Origin: Jejuia algarum
GTDB taxonomy: Bacteria > Bacteroidota > Bacteroidia > Flavobacteriales > Flavobacteriaceae
DNA: 64,000 nucleotides
Assembly (NCBI GenBank): GCA_947495775.1
Contig: CANMAQ010000006.1
Span: 151,233-215,232 of the forward strand
Direction of reading: 5' to 3'
Both the position numbers and the translations under genes were made by a program. Of the stretch, positions 8,287 to 16,850 are shown piece by piece. How positions within the stretch are numbered: position 1 is the first letter of the stretch; each line of letters begins with the position of its first letter. The notes under the pieces were generated by a model. That model did not search any database. It was given only the letters and a program-made list of their open reading frames with translations, and was not told the DNA's origin.

Positions 8287-8636
8287 AAACATCCACCATT
8301 ATTTTAATAAGTCTTGTCGCCATAGCGCACAGTTATTTTTTACTCTTAGAAATGTTCTTGTGGACGACTCCCAAAGGCATTAAAACATTTGGTTTAAAAT
8401 CGAAACAATTTGCAGAAGACACTAAAGTATTGGCCGCAAATCAAGGCCTGTATAATGGCTTTCTCGCCGCAGGTCTTTTTTACAGTTTATATACTGCAGA
8501 CAAACAATTTGCAATTTTCTTTTTAATTTGTGTGACAATTGCAGGCCTGTACGGGTCTTATTCTACAAAGAAAATAAAACTCTTTTATGTACAAGCGGTT
8601 CCAGCCCTTGTAACCTTATTGAGTTTTTTAATATAA
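8283..8636 (+). CDS. DUF1304 small membrane protein
   Basis: 117 residues with four predicted membrane helices (about 5-25, 50-70, 74-92, 97-117). The pattern NQGLYNGFLAAGL between helices 1 and 2 is typical of DUF1304. It overlaps the DUF255 gene by 4 bases and precedes the MscS gene by 44 bases, so the three probably form one unit. No biochemical role is known for the family. Confidence 0.85.
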   Translation: MKTSTIILISLVAIAHSYFLLLEMFLWTTPKGIKTFGLKSKQFAEDTKVLAANQGLYNGFLAAGLFYSLYTADKQFAIFFLICVTIAGLYGSYSTKKIKLFYVQAVPALVTLLSFLI

Positions 8637-8680
8637 TTACATCACTTAAATTTTTTACTATTAATTAATCATTTACAATT

Positions 8681-9496
8681 ATGAGTTTAGAGAATATCGA
8701 CGTTACAAAATGGCTAGGATTAGCGACTGAATATGGCACAAAAATCATTGGTGCTATTGCCATATGGATTATTGGATCTTGGGTTATTAAAAAGATTATT
8801 AAGGCTGCCCGAAAGGTGATGTCTAAACAGAACTATGACGAAAGTCTTCAAAAGTTTTTATTAAATCTTGTAGGATGGATTTTAAAAATTATCCTAATCA
8901 TATCCGTTTTAGGGACCTTAGGTGTAGAAACAACATCTTTTGCGGCCATTTTAGCTGCAGCTGGTTTAGCGATTGGTATGGCATTACAAGGGTCTCTAGG
9001 GAATTTTGCTGGTGGCGTACTTATCATGATTTTTAAACCCTTTAAAATCGGCGACCTTATTGAAGCCCAAGGCGAATTAGGTGTGGTTAAAGAGATTGAA
9101 ATCTTCACAACAAAAGTATTATCTCCAACCAATAAAGAAATCATCATCCCTAATGGGTCTTTATCTAATGGCAATATTACAAACTATACGACAGAAGGTA
9201 AACTACGTGTAGATTTAACCATTGGTGTAAGCTATGATGCAGACATCAAACAAACGAAAGAATTACTATTAAAAGTATTGACAGACAATCCTAAGGTATT
9301 ACAAGACCCTGCACCTTCAGTTAATGTTTCTGAATTGGCAGATAGCTCGGTTAATTTTGCCGTAAGACCTTATGCTAGCGTTGCAGACTATTGGGATGTC
9401 TATTTTGGCACTATAGAAAACTGTAAATTAGCTTTAGACGCTGCTGGTATAGAAATTCCTTATCCACACAGTGTTGAAATACACAAAGAAGGTTAA
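8681..9496 (+). CDS. MscS-family mechanosensitive channel
   Basis: A 271-residue channel of the small MscS type. Three membrane helices (about 18-38, 62-84, 88-118) end in the pore helix AIGMALQGSLGNFAGGV, followed by the beta-domain (FKPFKIGDLIEAQGELGVV) and the C-terminal alpha/beta domain. It opens under membrane tension to release solutes on hypo-osmotic shock. Its length is close to E. coli MscS (286). It is the last gene of the + strand unit and ends 4 bases from the convergent tsaB stop; its terminator lies inside the tsaB coding sequence. Confidence 0.95.
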   Translation: MSLENIDVTKWLGLATEYGTKIIGAIAIWIIGSWVIKKIIKAARKVMSKQNYDESLQKFLLNLVGWILKIILIISVLGTLGVETTSFAAILAAAGLAIGMALQGSLGNFAGGVLIMIFKPFKIGDLIEAQGELGVVKEIEIFTTKVLSPTNKEIIIPNGSLSNGNITNYTTEGKLRVDLTIGVSYDADIKQTKELLLKVLTDNPKVLQDPAPSVNVSELADSSVNFAVRPYASVADYWDVYFGTIENCKLALDAAGIEIPYPHSVEIHKEG

Positions 9497-9500
9497 GCAA

Positions 9501-10178
9501 TTACACTTTGGGTTTAGGCTTTAAAGCCACAAAATCCTTCAAATAATACGGTTCAAAATAAGCGACATCTTCGGTGTCGCTTTTTTTGTATTTCTCGTAT
9601 GCCAATGTGCTCATTTCATTAGCAGATGGCAGTCGGTCTTCTACAAAAACAGCATTAGGGTGCGTGATAAGCGTTTTTGTTTTTTCAACACCATTGCCTA
9701 CAAAATACACCTTCCCCTGTTCTAGATAGCTTGCAAAAGCTGTTTCATCCAAAATTTGTGCTTCTGTGGCTCGTATTTGCTTGTGATTGGCATCGTAAAT
9801 GGCCGAATACACTTCCATACGCCGCGCATCTAGCATGGCTACAATAGTACCACGATCTGCACGCACTTGCTGCGCTAAAACATCTAGCGTAGGCAAAGCA
9901 ATTAAAGGCCGTTCTAGGGCATAAGCCAGTCCTTTTGCTGCAGACACCCCAATACGTAAGCCTGTGTAAGACCCTGGGCCTTTACTCACTACTATAGCGT
10001 CTACAGCGTCTCGGGTTACAGCACCCATTTCTAAAACAGCGTTGATGTATACATGTAGTTTTTCCGCATGAGAATAGCCATTTCTGGCATCTTCTTTAAG
10101 CGCAATAGTTTCGCCGTTTTTAGAAAGTGCTACAGAGCAATTTGTAGTTGCGGTTTCAATTTGAAGTAATAGTGCCAA
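9501..10178 (-). CDS. tsaB: TsaB, tRNA t6A37 biosynthesis subunit
   Basis: 225 residues with the ASKHA-fold opening LLLQIETATTNCSVALSK and the segment VVSKGPGSYTGLRIGVSAAKGLA, which is diagnostic of TsaB. TsaB is an inactive paralogue that dimerises with TsaD to make threonylcarbamoyl-adenosine at A37 of tRNAs read with A-starting codons. The start is a TTG at 10178: the frame is closed three codons upstream by an in-frame TAA, which also ends the TolC gene, and homologues begin M-A-L at this point. The gene trails the exporter operon by 3 bases and is convergent with mscS. Confidence 0.93.
   Translation of the reverse strand: MALLLQIETATTNCSVALSKNGETIALKEDARNGYSHAEKLHVYINAVLEMGAVTRDAVDAIVVSKGPGSYTGLRIGVSAAKGLAYALERPLIALPTLDVLAQQVRADRGTIVAMLDARRMEVYSAIYDANHKQIRATEAQILDETAFASYLEQGKVYFVGNGVEKTKTLITHPNAVFVEDRLPSANEMSTLAYEKYKKSDTEDVAYFEPYYLKDFVALKPKPKV
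9561..9587 (+). terminator. Terminator for the mscS unit, embedded in the 3' end of tsaB
   Basis: AGCGACATC (9561-9569), loop TTC, GGTGTCGCT (9573-9581), then a T run to 9587. The stem has nine pairs (one G-T) and a T-tract on the + strand. It lies 64 bases past the mscS stop and within the antisense codons of tsaB. Confidence 0.75.
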
Positions 10179-10181
10179 TAC

Positions 10182-11510
10182 TTAATGTGTTAAAGGTTTT
10201 CCCATGTAAAAGTCTAAAACTTTTGTCTTAAAAACAAAATCATATTTAGCATTTATTAATGAAGACTGCGCATTTAATAATCTTACGCGCGCTTGTTCCA
10301 ATTCAAAAGCATTCATAACCCCTATATTATAGCGTTCCTGCGCATTTCCAAATGCTAATTTCTGAGCGCTTAAAGAGGCTTTAGCTGCTTCATAAGTTTT
10401 AAATGCCGCTTGGGCATCGGTATAAGCACGTTGTATGTTTGATTCTAAATCTAATTTTGCTTGTGTAAAATTAAGCTGTGCATTTTCTTCTTGGATACGT
10501 GAGCGCGATACCGCTGCTTTATTTTGAAACCTTGAAAATATAGGAACATTTAAACTTAAGGTAAGCGCATGGGATTTCTGATTGTCTAACTGCTCGAAAA
10601 ATGGACTTTCATTATCTATTACACTTGTAAAAAAAGCATTAGAGCCATATCCATAATTAAAGCTTAACGATGGGTAATAACCAGATTTAGAAATAGCGGT
10701 ACCTACTTTTGCACTTTCAATACGTTTTTCGGCGACTTTAATTTCGTTTCTATTCTGAAACGCATGCGCGATTATGGGCGCTACATCGTTGTATAAAACA
10801 CCTTCGGAAGGACTGTCTATCTCGATAACTTCTACATCAAACCCCTCGTAAGGCAGTTGTAACAGTTGCGATAAGGTTAATAGTGCTAAATTAAAGTTGT
10901 TTTCTGCTACAGTAAAACTTTGCGCATCTGAACTTAGTGTCGCTTCCGCATCATAAATATTAACCTGGGGCTGCGTTCCCGCATCCACAAATGCTTTTAC
11001 TTGCTCTAATTGTGTCTTAGAAAATGCGTATTGTGCTTTAGCCATTTCTAAACGCTCTTTATTAAACAACACATTAAGATAAGCATTCACAACATTAAGT
11101 GAAATATCGTCTTTAATACGATTCAATTCCAATTGACTTGTTTCTAAATCCAACTGGGATTGTTTGTATAGATTTGTAAGTCTGAAACCATTAAAAATCG
11201 ATTGGTTTAAACCAACACTTATACTAGAGCTATTATCAGTTCGATCTACAAAGTTACCTGGAAATAACTCTCTATTTCCTACCGTTAAATTTTGCCTTAG
11301 GTTGGCGCTTACATTTGGTAAAAATTGCCCTTTAGCTTGTAGTACATCTTGAGCATTGGTACGTATTGCATTTTCACTTCTAGACACTGTAATATTATGC
11401 TCTAAAGCATAATTGACACATTCTTGAAGTGTCCATTTTTTATCTTGAGCTGTCACTGTTATGCTTAAAAAAATAAAAGCTAACAGTACTTTATAGTTTA
11501 AATACCCCAT
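10182..11510 (-). CDS. TolC-family outer-membrane efflux channel
   Basis: 442 residues: a signal peptide (MGYLNYKVLLAFIFLSITVTAQ), then the two-fold repeated OEP pattern of long amphipathic helices and barrel strands typical of TolC trimers (WTLQECVNYALEHN at the start of the mature part, and NAQERYNIGVMNAFELEQAR near the end). It provides the outer-membrane duct for the exporter encoded just upstream. Its ATG overlaps the adaptor stop by one base (TAATG), which indicates translational coupling. Confidence 0.93.
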   Translation of the reverse strand: MGYLNYKVLLAFIFLSITVTAQDKKWTLQECVNYALEHNITVSRSENAIRTNAQDVLQAKGQFLPNVSANLRQNLTVGNRELFPGNFVDRTDNSSSISVGLNQSIFNGFRLTNLYKQSQLDLETSQLELNRIKDDISLNVVNAYLNVLFNKERLEMAKAQYAFSKTQLEQVKAFVDAGTQPQVNIYDAEATLSSDAQSFTVAENNFNLALLTLSQLLQLPYEGFDVEVIEIDSPSEGVLYNDVAPIIAHAFQNRNEIKVAEKRIESAKVGTAISKSGYYPSLSFNYGYGSNAFFTSVIDNESPFFEQLDNQKSHALTLSLNVPIFSRFQNKAAVSRSRIQEENAQLNFTQAKLDLESNIQRAYTDAQAAFKTYEAAKASLSAQKLAFGNAQERYNIGVMNAFELEQARVRLLNAQSSLINAKYDFVFKTKVLDFYMGKPLTH

Positions 11511-12637
11511 TACGATTTTTTCTTTTTATCTTTTTCAGCCTCATCATCGGTTGCCTTATTCCAAATCTTTATCTTATCACCTTCTTCAATACCTTTAAGA
11601 ACCTCTACATTAATCCCATCTGAAATTCCTATTTTAACATCTTTTCGTTTAAAGTTCCCATTTGCTTTTTGTATTTCTACAAAAGGTTTATCACTAGAAC
11701 GTTTGTATTGCAATAGTGCCTCTCTTATGGCCAGTACATTTTCCTTTCCTGCAATATCAATTTCAGCATTAGCACTGTAACCTGCGCGAATGGTTGTAGC
11801 ACTATCTATAGTTACATTTGCTTTTATTGTAAATTGAACAGCACCATTTTCTTCTTTCCCTTTAGGCGCTATAAATGTAAGCTTCGCTGGAAATTCTTTA
11901 TCATTTATGGCGCCAAGAATAACAGTAATCTTTTTACCTTCTTGGAGTTTCCCAACCTCGGCTTCATCTACTTTCCCTTCAAAAATCATATGGCTCATAT
12001 CGGCAATAGTAGCAATCGTTGTTCCTGCATTAAAATTATTACTTTGTATCACTTGATCGCCTTCTCTAATAGGTATTTCTAAAATCGTACCCGAAATCTG
12101 CGCTATAATATTGGTATTCGCCGCATTTCCTCCAGATATCGATCCTCGTTTTATAATCTGATAGTCATTCTTTGCCTGTTGCAAAGCTTCTTTGGTTTGA
12201 TTAAAACTAAGCGTTCTATTTTCAAAATCTTGAATAGAAATCACCCCTTTATCAAATAACTTTTTATCACGCTGGTATTGTGTTTTAGCATTCTCAAAAG
12301 ACAAGGCATTCGTTGCGATCCTACTTTTAGCATTAGCCAAACTTTGTTCGTTAGGCACAACCCGTATTTTGGCAATAAGATCTCCTTTTTTTACCACATC
12401 GCCTTCTTCTACCACAATTTGATCGACAATGCCCGAAATTTGAGGTTTTAAAGCGATCTCTTCTTCTGGATTAAGCTTTCCTGTAGCAACTGCCTTCGTA
12501 TTGATTGTGGTACGAAATGCCGTTTCTACTTTAAAATCTTCTACCGTTTTGGAATTGGCATCCATAAAATACTTCAACACAAAAATTAATGCGATGACTG
12601 CCAACAGCACTAAACTAATTTTTACGGTCTTATTCAT
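11510..12637 (-). CDS. MacA/HlyD-type periplasmic adaptor
   Basis: 375 residues with an N-terminal membrane anchor (about 5-24), a barrel-sandwich (lipoyl-like) hybrid domain split by a coiled-coil hairpin (about 60-200; KPQISGIVDQIVVEEGDVVKK), a beta-barrel domain and a membrane-proximal domain, ending in a Lys-rich tail. It links the inner-membrane ABC permeases to the TolC-like channel. It lies 79 bases after the permease gene and is coupled to the TolC gene. The tripartite role follows from gene order; the substrate cannot be read. Confidence 0.92.
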   Translation of the reverse strand: MNKTVKISLVLLAVIALIFVLKYFMDANSKTVEDFKVETAFRTTINTKAVATGKLNPEEEIALKPQISGIVDQIVVEEGDVVKKGDLIAKIRVVPNEQSLANAKSRIATNALSFENAKTQYQRDKKLFDKGVISIQDFENRTLSFNQTKEALQQAKNDYQIIKRGSISGGNAANTNIIAQISGTILEIPIREGDQVIQSNNFNAGTTIATIADMSHMIFEGKVDEAEVGKLQEGKKITVILGAINDKEFPAKLTFIAPKGKEENGAVQFTIKANVTIDSATTIRAGYSANAEIDIAGKENVLAIREALLQYKRSSDKPFVEIQKANGNFKRKDVKIGISDGINVEVLKGIEEGDKIKIWNKATDDEAEKDKKKKS

Positions 12638-12716
12638 TTTAATTTTGATTTATTTACGTTTTGATTAATGCACTCTTTATATAGAACCGGTCATACAGAG
12701 CTCTATTCTAGTTTAT

Positions 12717-13961
12717 CTATTCTTCTCTTAAAGCTTCTATGGGTTTAACACGCGTCGCCCTAAATGCAGGGATCAAACCAATTAATGTGCCCAACACTAC
12801 CAATATTATTAATGCCACAAACACCACACTAATAGACACTGAAGGGTTTACTATTTTGGCGTCGTCCCCTTGTCCAAAAAAATGATTTAAGGCAATTAAA
12901 ATCCAACCTCCAGAGAGGATCCCAAAGCCCCCTGCTACCACTGTTAAAAAGACGGCTTCAACAACAATTTGGCGTTTAATTTCATACGGCGTTGCCCCTA
13001 AAGCTCTACGCACGCCTATTTCTTTGGTACGTTCTTTAACTGTTATTAAAAGTATATTTCCTATGGCAAAAACACCTGCTATTAAGGTTGCAATACCTAC
13101 AAACCATGTTAAAAATTGCATGCCTTTTAAAAACCCTGTAAGCTTTGCAAAATTATCGCCCAAATTAAAACTGCCAAAAGCCCGTTTATCTTCTGGATGA
13201 ATGGTATTTAAATTTTTAAGCATGAGTTTGGCATCGGCTTCTATTTGTTTGATATCGAATTCTGGTTGCCCCGTAATCATAATCCAACCTATTTTATCCC
13301 CGCGGCTAAACAATTGCTGAAACGTACTAAAAGGAATATGGACATCGGAAGACGGCCCCATATTCACATCCGCCTCTTTAAAAACCCCGATAACTTTAAA
13401 CACAACACCTTCTATGGTAAGAGCTGCCCCGATTGCTTTTTCATCTTTCTCAAATAATTGTTTGTAAATCTCTTCTGAAATTACAACCACCTTTCGCTTC
13501 TTCAACATATCACCTTCGTTTATAAAACGACCATGTTGCAAATCTTTCTTTTGCACTTTATCTAAAAGTGGCATATCTCCTGCCACATTAAAACTCCCTG
13601 AAAGTAATTGACGCGTTAGGGTAGCTGTACGTTGGTTTCTAGGCACTACAAACTCAACACCAGCAACGTTATCTTCTACCTTTTTAGCATCACTAAGACT
13701 TAACTCTACGCGTCTGCCTTTTTGAAACCCTTTAAAAGGCTTAGCTGTACTTTGCCCCCATATAAAAACACTATTGGTTGCAAAATCACCAAAAAGTCTA
13801 GTAAACGAATTCTCTAAGCCTTTAGCAGAGCCTAATAAGCCTATAAGCAATAGGATGCCCCACCATACACCAACCATGGTTAATACAGATCTTAACTTGT
13901 TTTTACTAAAGCTATCAAAAACTTCTTGCCAAGTATCGCGTTCTATTAAAAATTTCAGCAT
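12717..13961 (-). CDS. MacB-like ABC transporter permease (second copy)
   Basis: 414 residues: one N-terminal helix (about 28-48), a large periplasmic MacB_PCD domain (about 50-270), then three C-terminal helices of the FtsX type (ERTKEIGVRRALGAT before helix 3). It belongs to the type VII (mechanotransmission) ABC exporters. The gene starts 2 bases after the previous permease ends. The two permeases are clear paralogues but well diverged, which suggests a heterodimer with the one ATPase encoded in this operon. Confidence 0.92.
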   Translation of the reverse strand: MLKFLIERDTWQEVFDSFSKNKLRSVLTMVGVWWGILLLIGLLGSAKGLENSFTRLFGDFATNSVFIWGQSTAKPFKGFQKGRRVELSLSDAKKVEDNVAGVEFVVPRNQRTATLTRQLLSGSFNVAGDMPLLDKVQKKDLQHGRFINEGDMLKKRKVVVISEEIYKQLFEKDEKAIGAALTIEGVVFKVIGVFKEADVNMGPSSDVHIPFSTFQQLFSRGDKIGWIMITGQPEFDIKQIEADAKLMLKNLNTIHPEDKRAFGSFNLGDNFAKLTGFLKGMQFLTWFVGIATLIAGVFAIGNILLITVKERTKEIGVRRALGATPYEIKRQIVVEAVFLTVVAGGFGILSGGWILIALNHFFGQGDDAKIVNPSVSISVVFVALIILVVLGTLIGLIPAFRATRVKPIEALREE

Positions 13962-13963
13962 GA

Positions 13964-15193
13964 TTAATCGTTTCTTAAAGCAATGATAGGTTTAATTTTA
14001 GAGGCCCGTTTAGCAGGAACATAACCAGCAATAGCGCCTGCTAAAATAAGCAGCATCGTCGCGCCTACAACAAGGCTGTTACTCACCCCTGGATCTTTTA
14101 TAAAATAATCTTCTAGTACTGGTGCCGCCACTTTTAAGATTCCTATCCCTAATAGCAAGCCCATATAGCCTGCGATGGCTGTTATTAAAACGGCTTCCAC
14201 TAAAATAATAGAGACTATAGATTTTGGAGATGCTCCTAATGCCTTGCGAATTCCTATTTCTTTAGTGCGTTCTTTTACAATAAAAATCATGATATTACTC
14301 ACTCCTACAACACCTGCAATTAAAGTCCCGAAGCCTACCACCAAAATAATAATACTAAGTCCTACCGTCATCGCATTGACATTTCTTGTGGCTTCTGCTC
14401 TATTTCTAACACGAATAGCACGTTGGTCATTAGGTGCAACATCGAATCGCTTTTTCAATTTTCGTTTAATTTGATTCCCAAATGCAATGGCCGCCTCATA
14501 ACTCATTTTAGGGTCGTAACCTATCTTAATTTGATTGATATAATCGGTATTCCCATAAATACGTTGTGCTGTCGATACAGGCGTGTAAATCATGCGTTCT
14601 TCACTATCGCCACCATCATCTTTAAAAACACCCACCACTTTATAAGGCACACCACTTAAATTAATATATGCCCCTAATGGCTCTGTATTAATAAACAAAT
14701 CTTCGGCAACTAAGCGGCCTATAACGGCTACTTTAGTAAGTGCCTTTAAATCATTCTGATTGATATAGCGTCCCTTGATAAGGATTGTTTTTTCTAAAAA
14801 TTGATGTTCTGGATGTACTGCTCTTAGAGGGTAGGTATTGCTCTCTGTTTTATAGGACGCCTGTACTCTTCGATTTACCCTAGCTGTGAGGTGCTCTATT
14901 TTAGAATTGAACGTATTGTCTATATAATCGAAATCTTGATTTCTTAAACGAATACGTCGCCCTGCTTGTAATCCTTTATGCGCTTTTGTAGTACGCCCTG
15001 TGTATATGGATATTAAATTTGTAGCGTCGTCTGCAAAGGCCTCATTAAAGGTGTTTTGAAGTCCATTAGCTACTCCAAAAAGCACCGTAAACAATAATAT
15101 AGCAAACGCAATTGTAAAGCCCGAAAGCAAACTGCGTACTCTATTTTTATTGATACTTTGAAAAATTTCGCGCCAAAGGTCTAGATCAAACAT
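13964..15193 (-). CDS. MacB-like ABC transporter permease (first copy)
   Basis: 409 residues with the same plan as its neighbour: N-terminal helix (about 19-45), periplasmic domain, and three C-terminal helices preceded by ERTKEIGIRKALGAS. Its start overlaps the end of the ATPase gene by 8 bases. Type VII ABC systems move lipoproteins, peptides or macrolides from the periplasmic side through TolC; nothing here shows which. Confidence 0.92.
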   Translation of the reverse strand: MFDLDLWREIFQSINKNRVRSLLSGFTIAFAILLFTVLFGVANGLQNTFNEAFADDATNLISIYTGRTTKAHKGLQAGRRIRLRNQDFDYIDNTFNSKIEHLTARVNRRVQASYKTESNTYPLRAVHPEHQFLEKTILIKGRYINQNDLKALTKVAVIGRLVAEDLFINTEPLGAYINLSGVPYKVVGVFKDDGGDSEERMIYTPVSTAQRIYGNTDYINQIKIGYDPKMSYEAAIAFGNQIKRKLKKRFDVAPNDQRAIRVRNRAEATRNVNAMTVGLSIIILVVGFGTLIAGVVGVSNIMIFIVKERTKEIGIRKALGASPKSIVSIILVEAVLITAIAGYMGLLLGIGILKVAAPVLEDYFIKDPGVSNSLVVGATMLLILAGAIAGYVPAKRASKIKPIIALRND

Positions 15194-15887
15194 ATTGACT
15201 TGCTCTTACTTGGTCTACAGGGGTGTCTTCTATAATAACGCCATCTTTAAGGCGCACAATACGTTTGCACATGTTGGCAATATCTTCTTCGTGCGTCACC
15301 ATTAAAATCGTCTTTCCTTCATCATTAAGTTGTTGAATAAAGGCCATGATGTCATGAGATGTTTTTGTATCTAAGGCGCCTGTAGGCTCATCGGCTAACA
15401 GCAATTTAGGATTCGCTGCTAAAGCTCTTGCAATGGCAACGCGTTGCTTTTGACCACCAGACAATTCTTTTGGCAGGTGTTCTGCCCAAGCGTCTAAACC
15501 TACCTTCCCTAAGTGAAATCGTGCCAATTCTAAACGTTTCTTGCGTTTTAATCCTTGATAGTATAAAGGCAGGGCTACATTTTCTATAGCACTCTTGTAA
15601 TTGATGAGATTAAAAGATTGAAAAATGAAACCCAAAAATTTATTCCTATACACGGCGGCTTTCTTTTCCGTAAGATCATCTATAGGAAGGCCATCCAATA
15701 TATACGTCCCAGAATCTGCTTCGTCTAACATTCCAATAATGTTAAGCAGTGTCGATTTACCAGAACCCGACGATCCCATGATGGCGACCATTTCTCCTGT
15801 CTCTACAGAAAGGTCAATGCCTTTTAATACATGTAAACTAGAATCTCCAATCGCATAAGACTTGTGAAGTGATGTAATGTGTAACAT
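15186..15887 (-). CDS. ABC transporter ATPase of the MacB/LolD type
   Basis: About 233 residues. Walker A is GSSGSGKST, the signature is LSGGQKQR, Walker B is LLLADEPTGALD, and the H-loop is MVTHEED. It powers the two permeases encoded downstream. I prefer the ATG at 15887 (MLHITSLHKSY), which matches the usual beginning of the family; a further in-frame ATG at 15917 would add ten residues. It is the first gene of the six-gene run to tsaB. A near-consensus -7 box (TTACTTTG, one mismatch) lies at 15967-15960. Confidence 0.93.
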   Translation of the reverse strand: MLHITSLHKSYAIGDSSLHVLKGIDLSVETGEMVAIMGSSGSGKSTLLNIIGMLDEADSGTYILDGLPIDDLTEKKAAVYRNKFLGFIFQSFNLINYKSAIENVALPLYYQGLKRKKRLELARFHLGKVGLDAWAEHLPKELSGGQKQRVAIARALAANPKLLLADEPTGALDTKTSHDIMAFIQQLNDEGKTILMVTHEEDIANMCKRIVRLKDGVIIEDTPVDQVRASQYV

Positions 15888-15997
15888 GTTTTTGATTTGA
15901 TTGATGCTTGCGCCCATTAAATCGCTTTAATAGAACACTTTGCTGTTAGACGACCACTACAAAGTAATGTTACAAGTCTTTCGAAAAAAAACTTTTA

Positions 15998-16219
15998 TTA
16001 CTTTTTTAACTTAAAAAAACGGTAATAGATATAAACGGCTAAACTCCCCACCAATAAATAGGGGATTGCCATAAGATATACAATGCCATTATTGATCCCT
16101 TCTGCGGTAGTTTGTCCCTGCTCATTCTCTAAAACGGCACGGCACATGGCACACTGGGCTTGTGTTTTAAACGTTAAAACAACAAAAAAGAAAAGGATAT
16201 ATAGGCGCTGTAGTTTCAT
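15998..16219 (-). CDS. Tiny CxxC membrane protein, probable oxidase-assembly-associated
   Basis: 73 residues: a signal peptide (about 1-21), then a CAMC motif at about 22-25 (QCAMCRAVLENE), a short polar segment, and one membrane helix (about 45-66) with a basic end. With the signal cleaved the CxxC would be periplasmic, tethered by the C-terminal helix. I do not recognise a named family. It ends the run SCO-like, SCO, DUF420, which suggests a role in copper handling or oxidase maturation, but this is inference. A -7 box sits 4 bases before its ATG. Confidence 0.75.
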   Translation of the reverse strand: MKLQRLYILFFFVVLTFKTQAQCAMCRAVLENEQGQTTAEGINNGIVYLMAIPYLLVGSLAVYIYYRFFKLKK

Positions 16220-16223
16220 TTAT

Positions 16224-16231
16224 CAAATTTA
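16224..16231 (-). promoter_or_regulatory. Candidate -7 box (TAAATTTG) before the tiny CxxC gene
   Basis: On the minus strand TAAATTTG matches TANNTTTG and ends 4 bases before the ATG at 16219, implying a nearly leaderless transcript. The nearest upstream TTG is only 13 bases away, short of the usual spacing. Confidence 0.4.
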
Positions 16232-16271
16232 AGTCGTTTAAGAGCAACATAAATACGTATGCGTCTAAAAA

Positions 16272-16802
16272 TTAGTAATACGGTGAAATCATAACATAAA
16301 CCACAACACCTGTAATCGCGACATAAAGCCACAATGGGAAGGTTATTTTAGCTATTTTTTTATGTTTTTCGATATTATTCGTAATTGCTCTCACATATGT
16401 GATTAACACAAATGGAATCACAGCTATAGACAATAGAATGTGTGTTAGTAATATAAAATAGTACACGTATTTAATAGCGCCTTCTCCACCGTACTTTGTA
16501 GAATCACTCGTCATATGGTACAAAACATATAGTACTAAAAACACAACAGACAACGCAATAGCGAGTTTCATTAAACGCTCATGTAAGGTTAAATTTTTAT
16601 TTTTTATAGCGACAAATGCTGCAATAAGCACTACTGCGGTAAAAGCATTTATTGTAGCATATATTGGCGGTAAAAAGACAGGTAACTCTACATCTATCTT
16701 TACGCCAAAAAGAACTGCTACAGCCAAGGGAATAGCTATAGAGAGTACAACTATTAACGTGTTATACTTCTTTTCATTTAAAATTGTCTCTTCGTTATGC
16801 AT
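16272..16802 (-). CDS. DUF420 (CtaM/YozB-like) membrane protein
   Basis: 176 residues with five predicted membrane helices (about 15-36, 48-68, 80-102, 115-142, 152-174) and conserved-type histidines at helix edges (LTLHERLMK, LYHMTS, LLTHILLS). DUF420 includes CtaM, needed for active haem-copper oxidase in Firmicutes. Its position 48 bases after SCO and close to ctaB, coxIII and coxIV fits oxidase assembly in the inner membrane. Confidence 0.87.
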   Translation of the reverse strand: MHNEETILNEKKYNTLIVVLSIAIPLAVAVLFGVKIDVELPVFLPPIYATINAFTAVVLIAAFVAIKNKNLTLHERLMKLAIALSVVFLVLYVLYHMTSDSTKYGGEGAIKYVYYFILLTHILLSIAVIPFVLITYVRAITNNIEKHKKIAKITFPLWLYVAITGVVVYVMISPYY

Positions 16803-16850
16803 GGTGTCTGCTTTTAAACTCTCTTTTTATTAGACGTATCAGCTAGAAAA

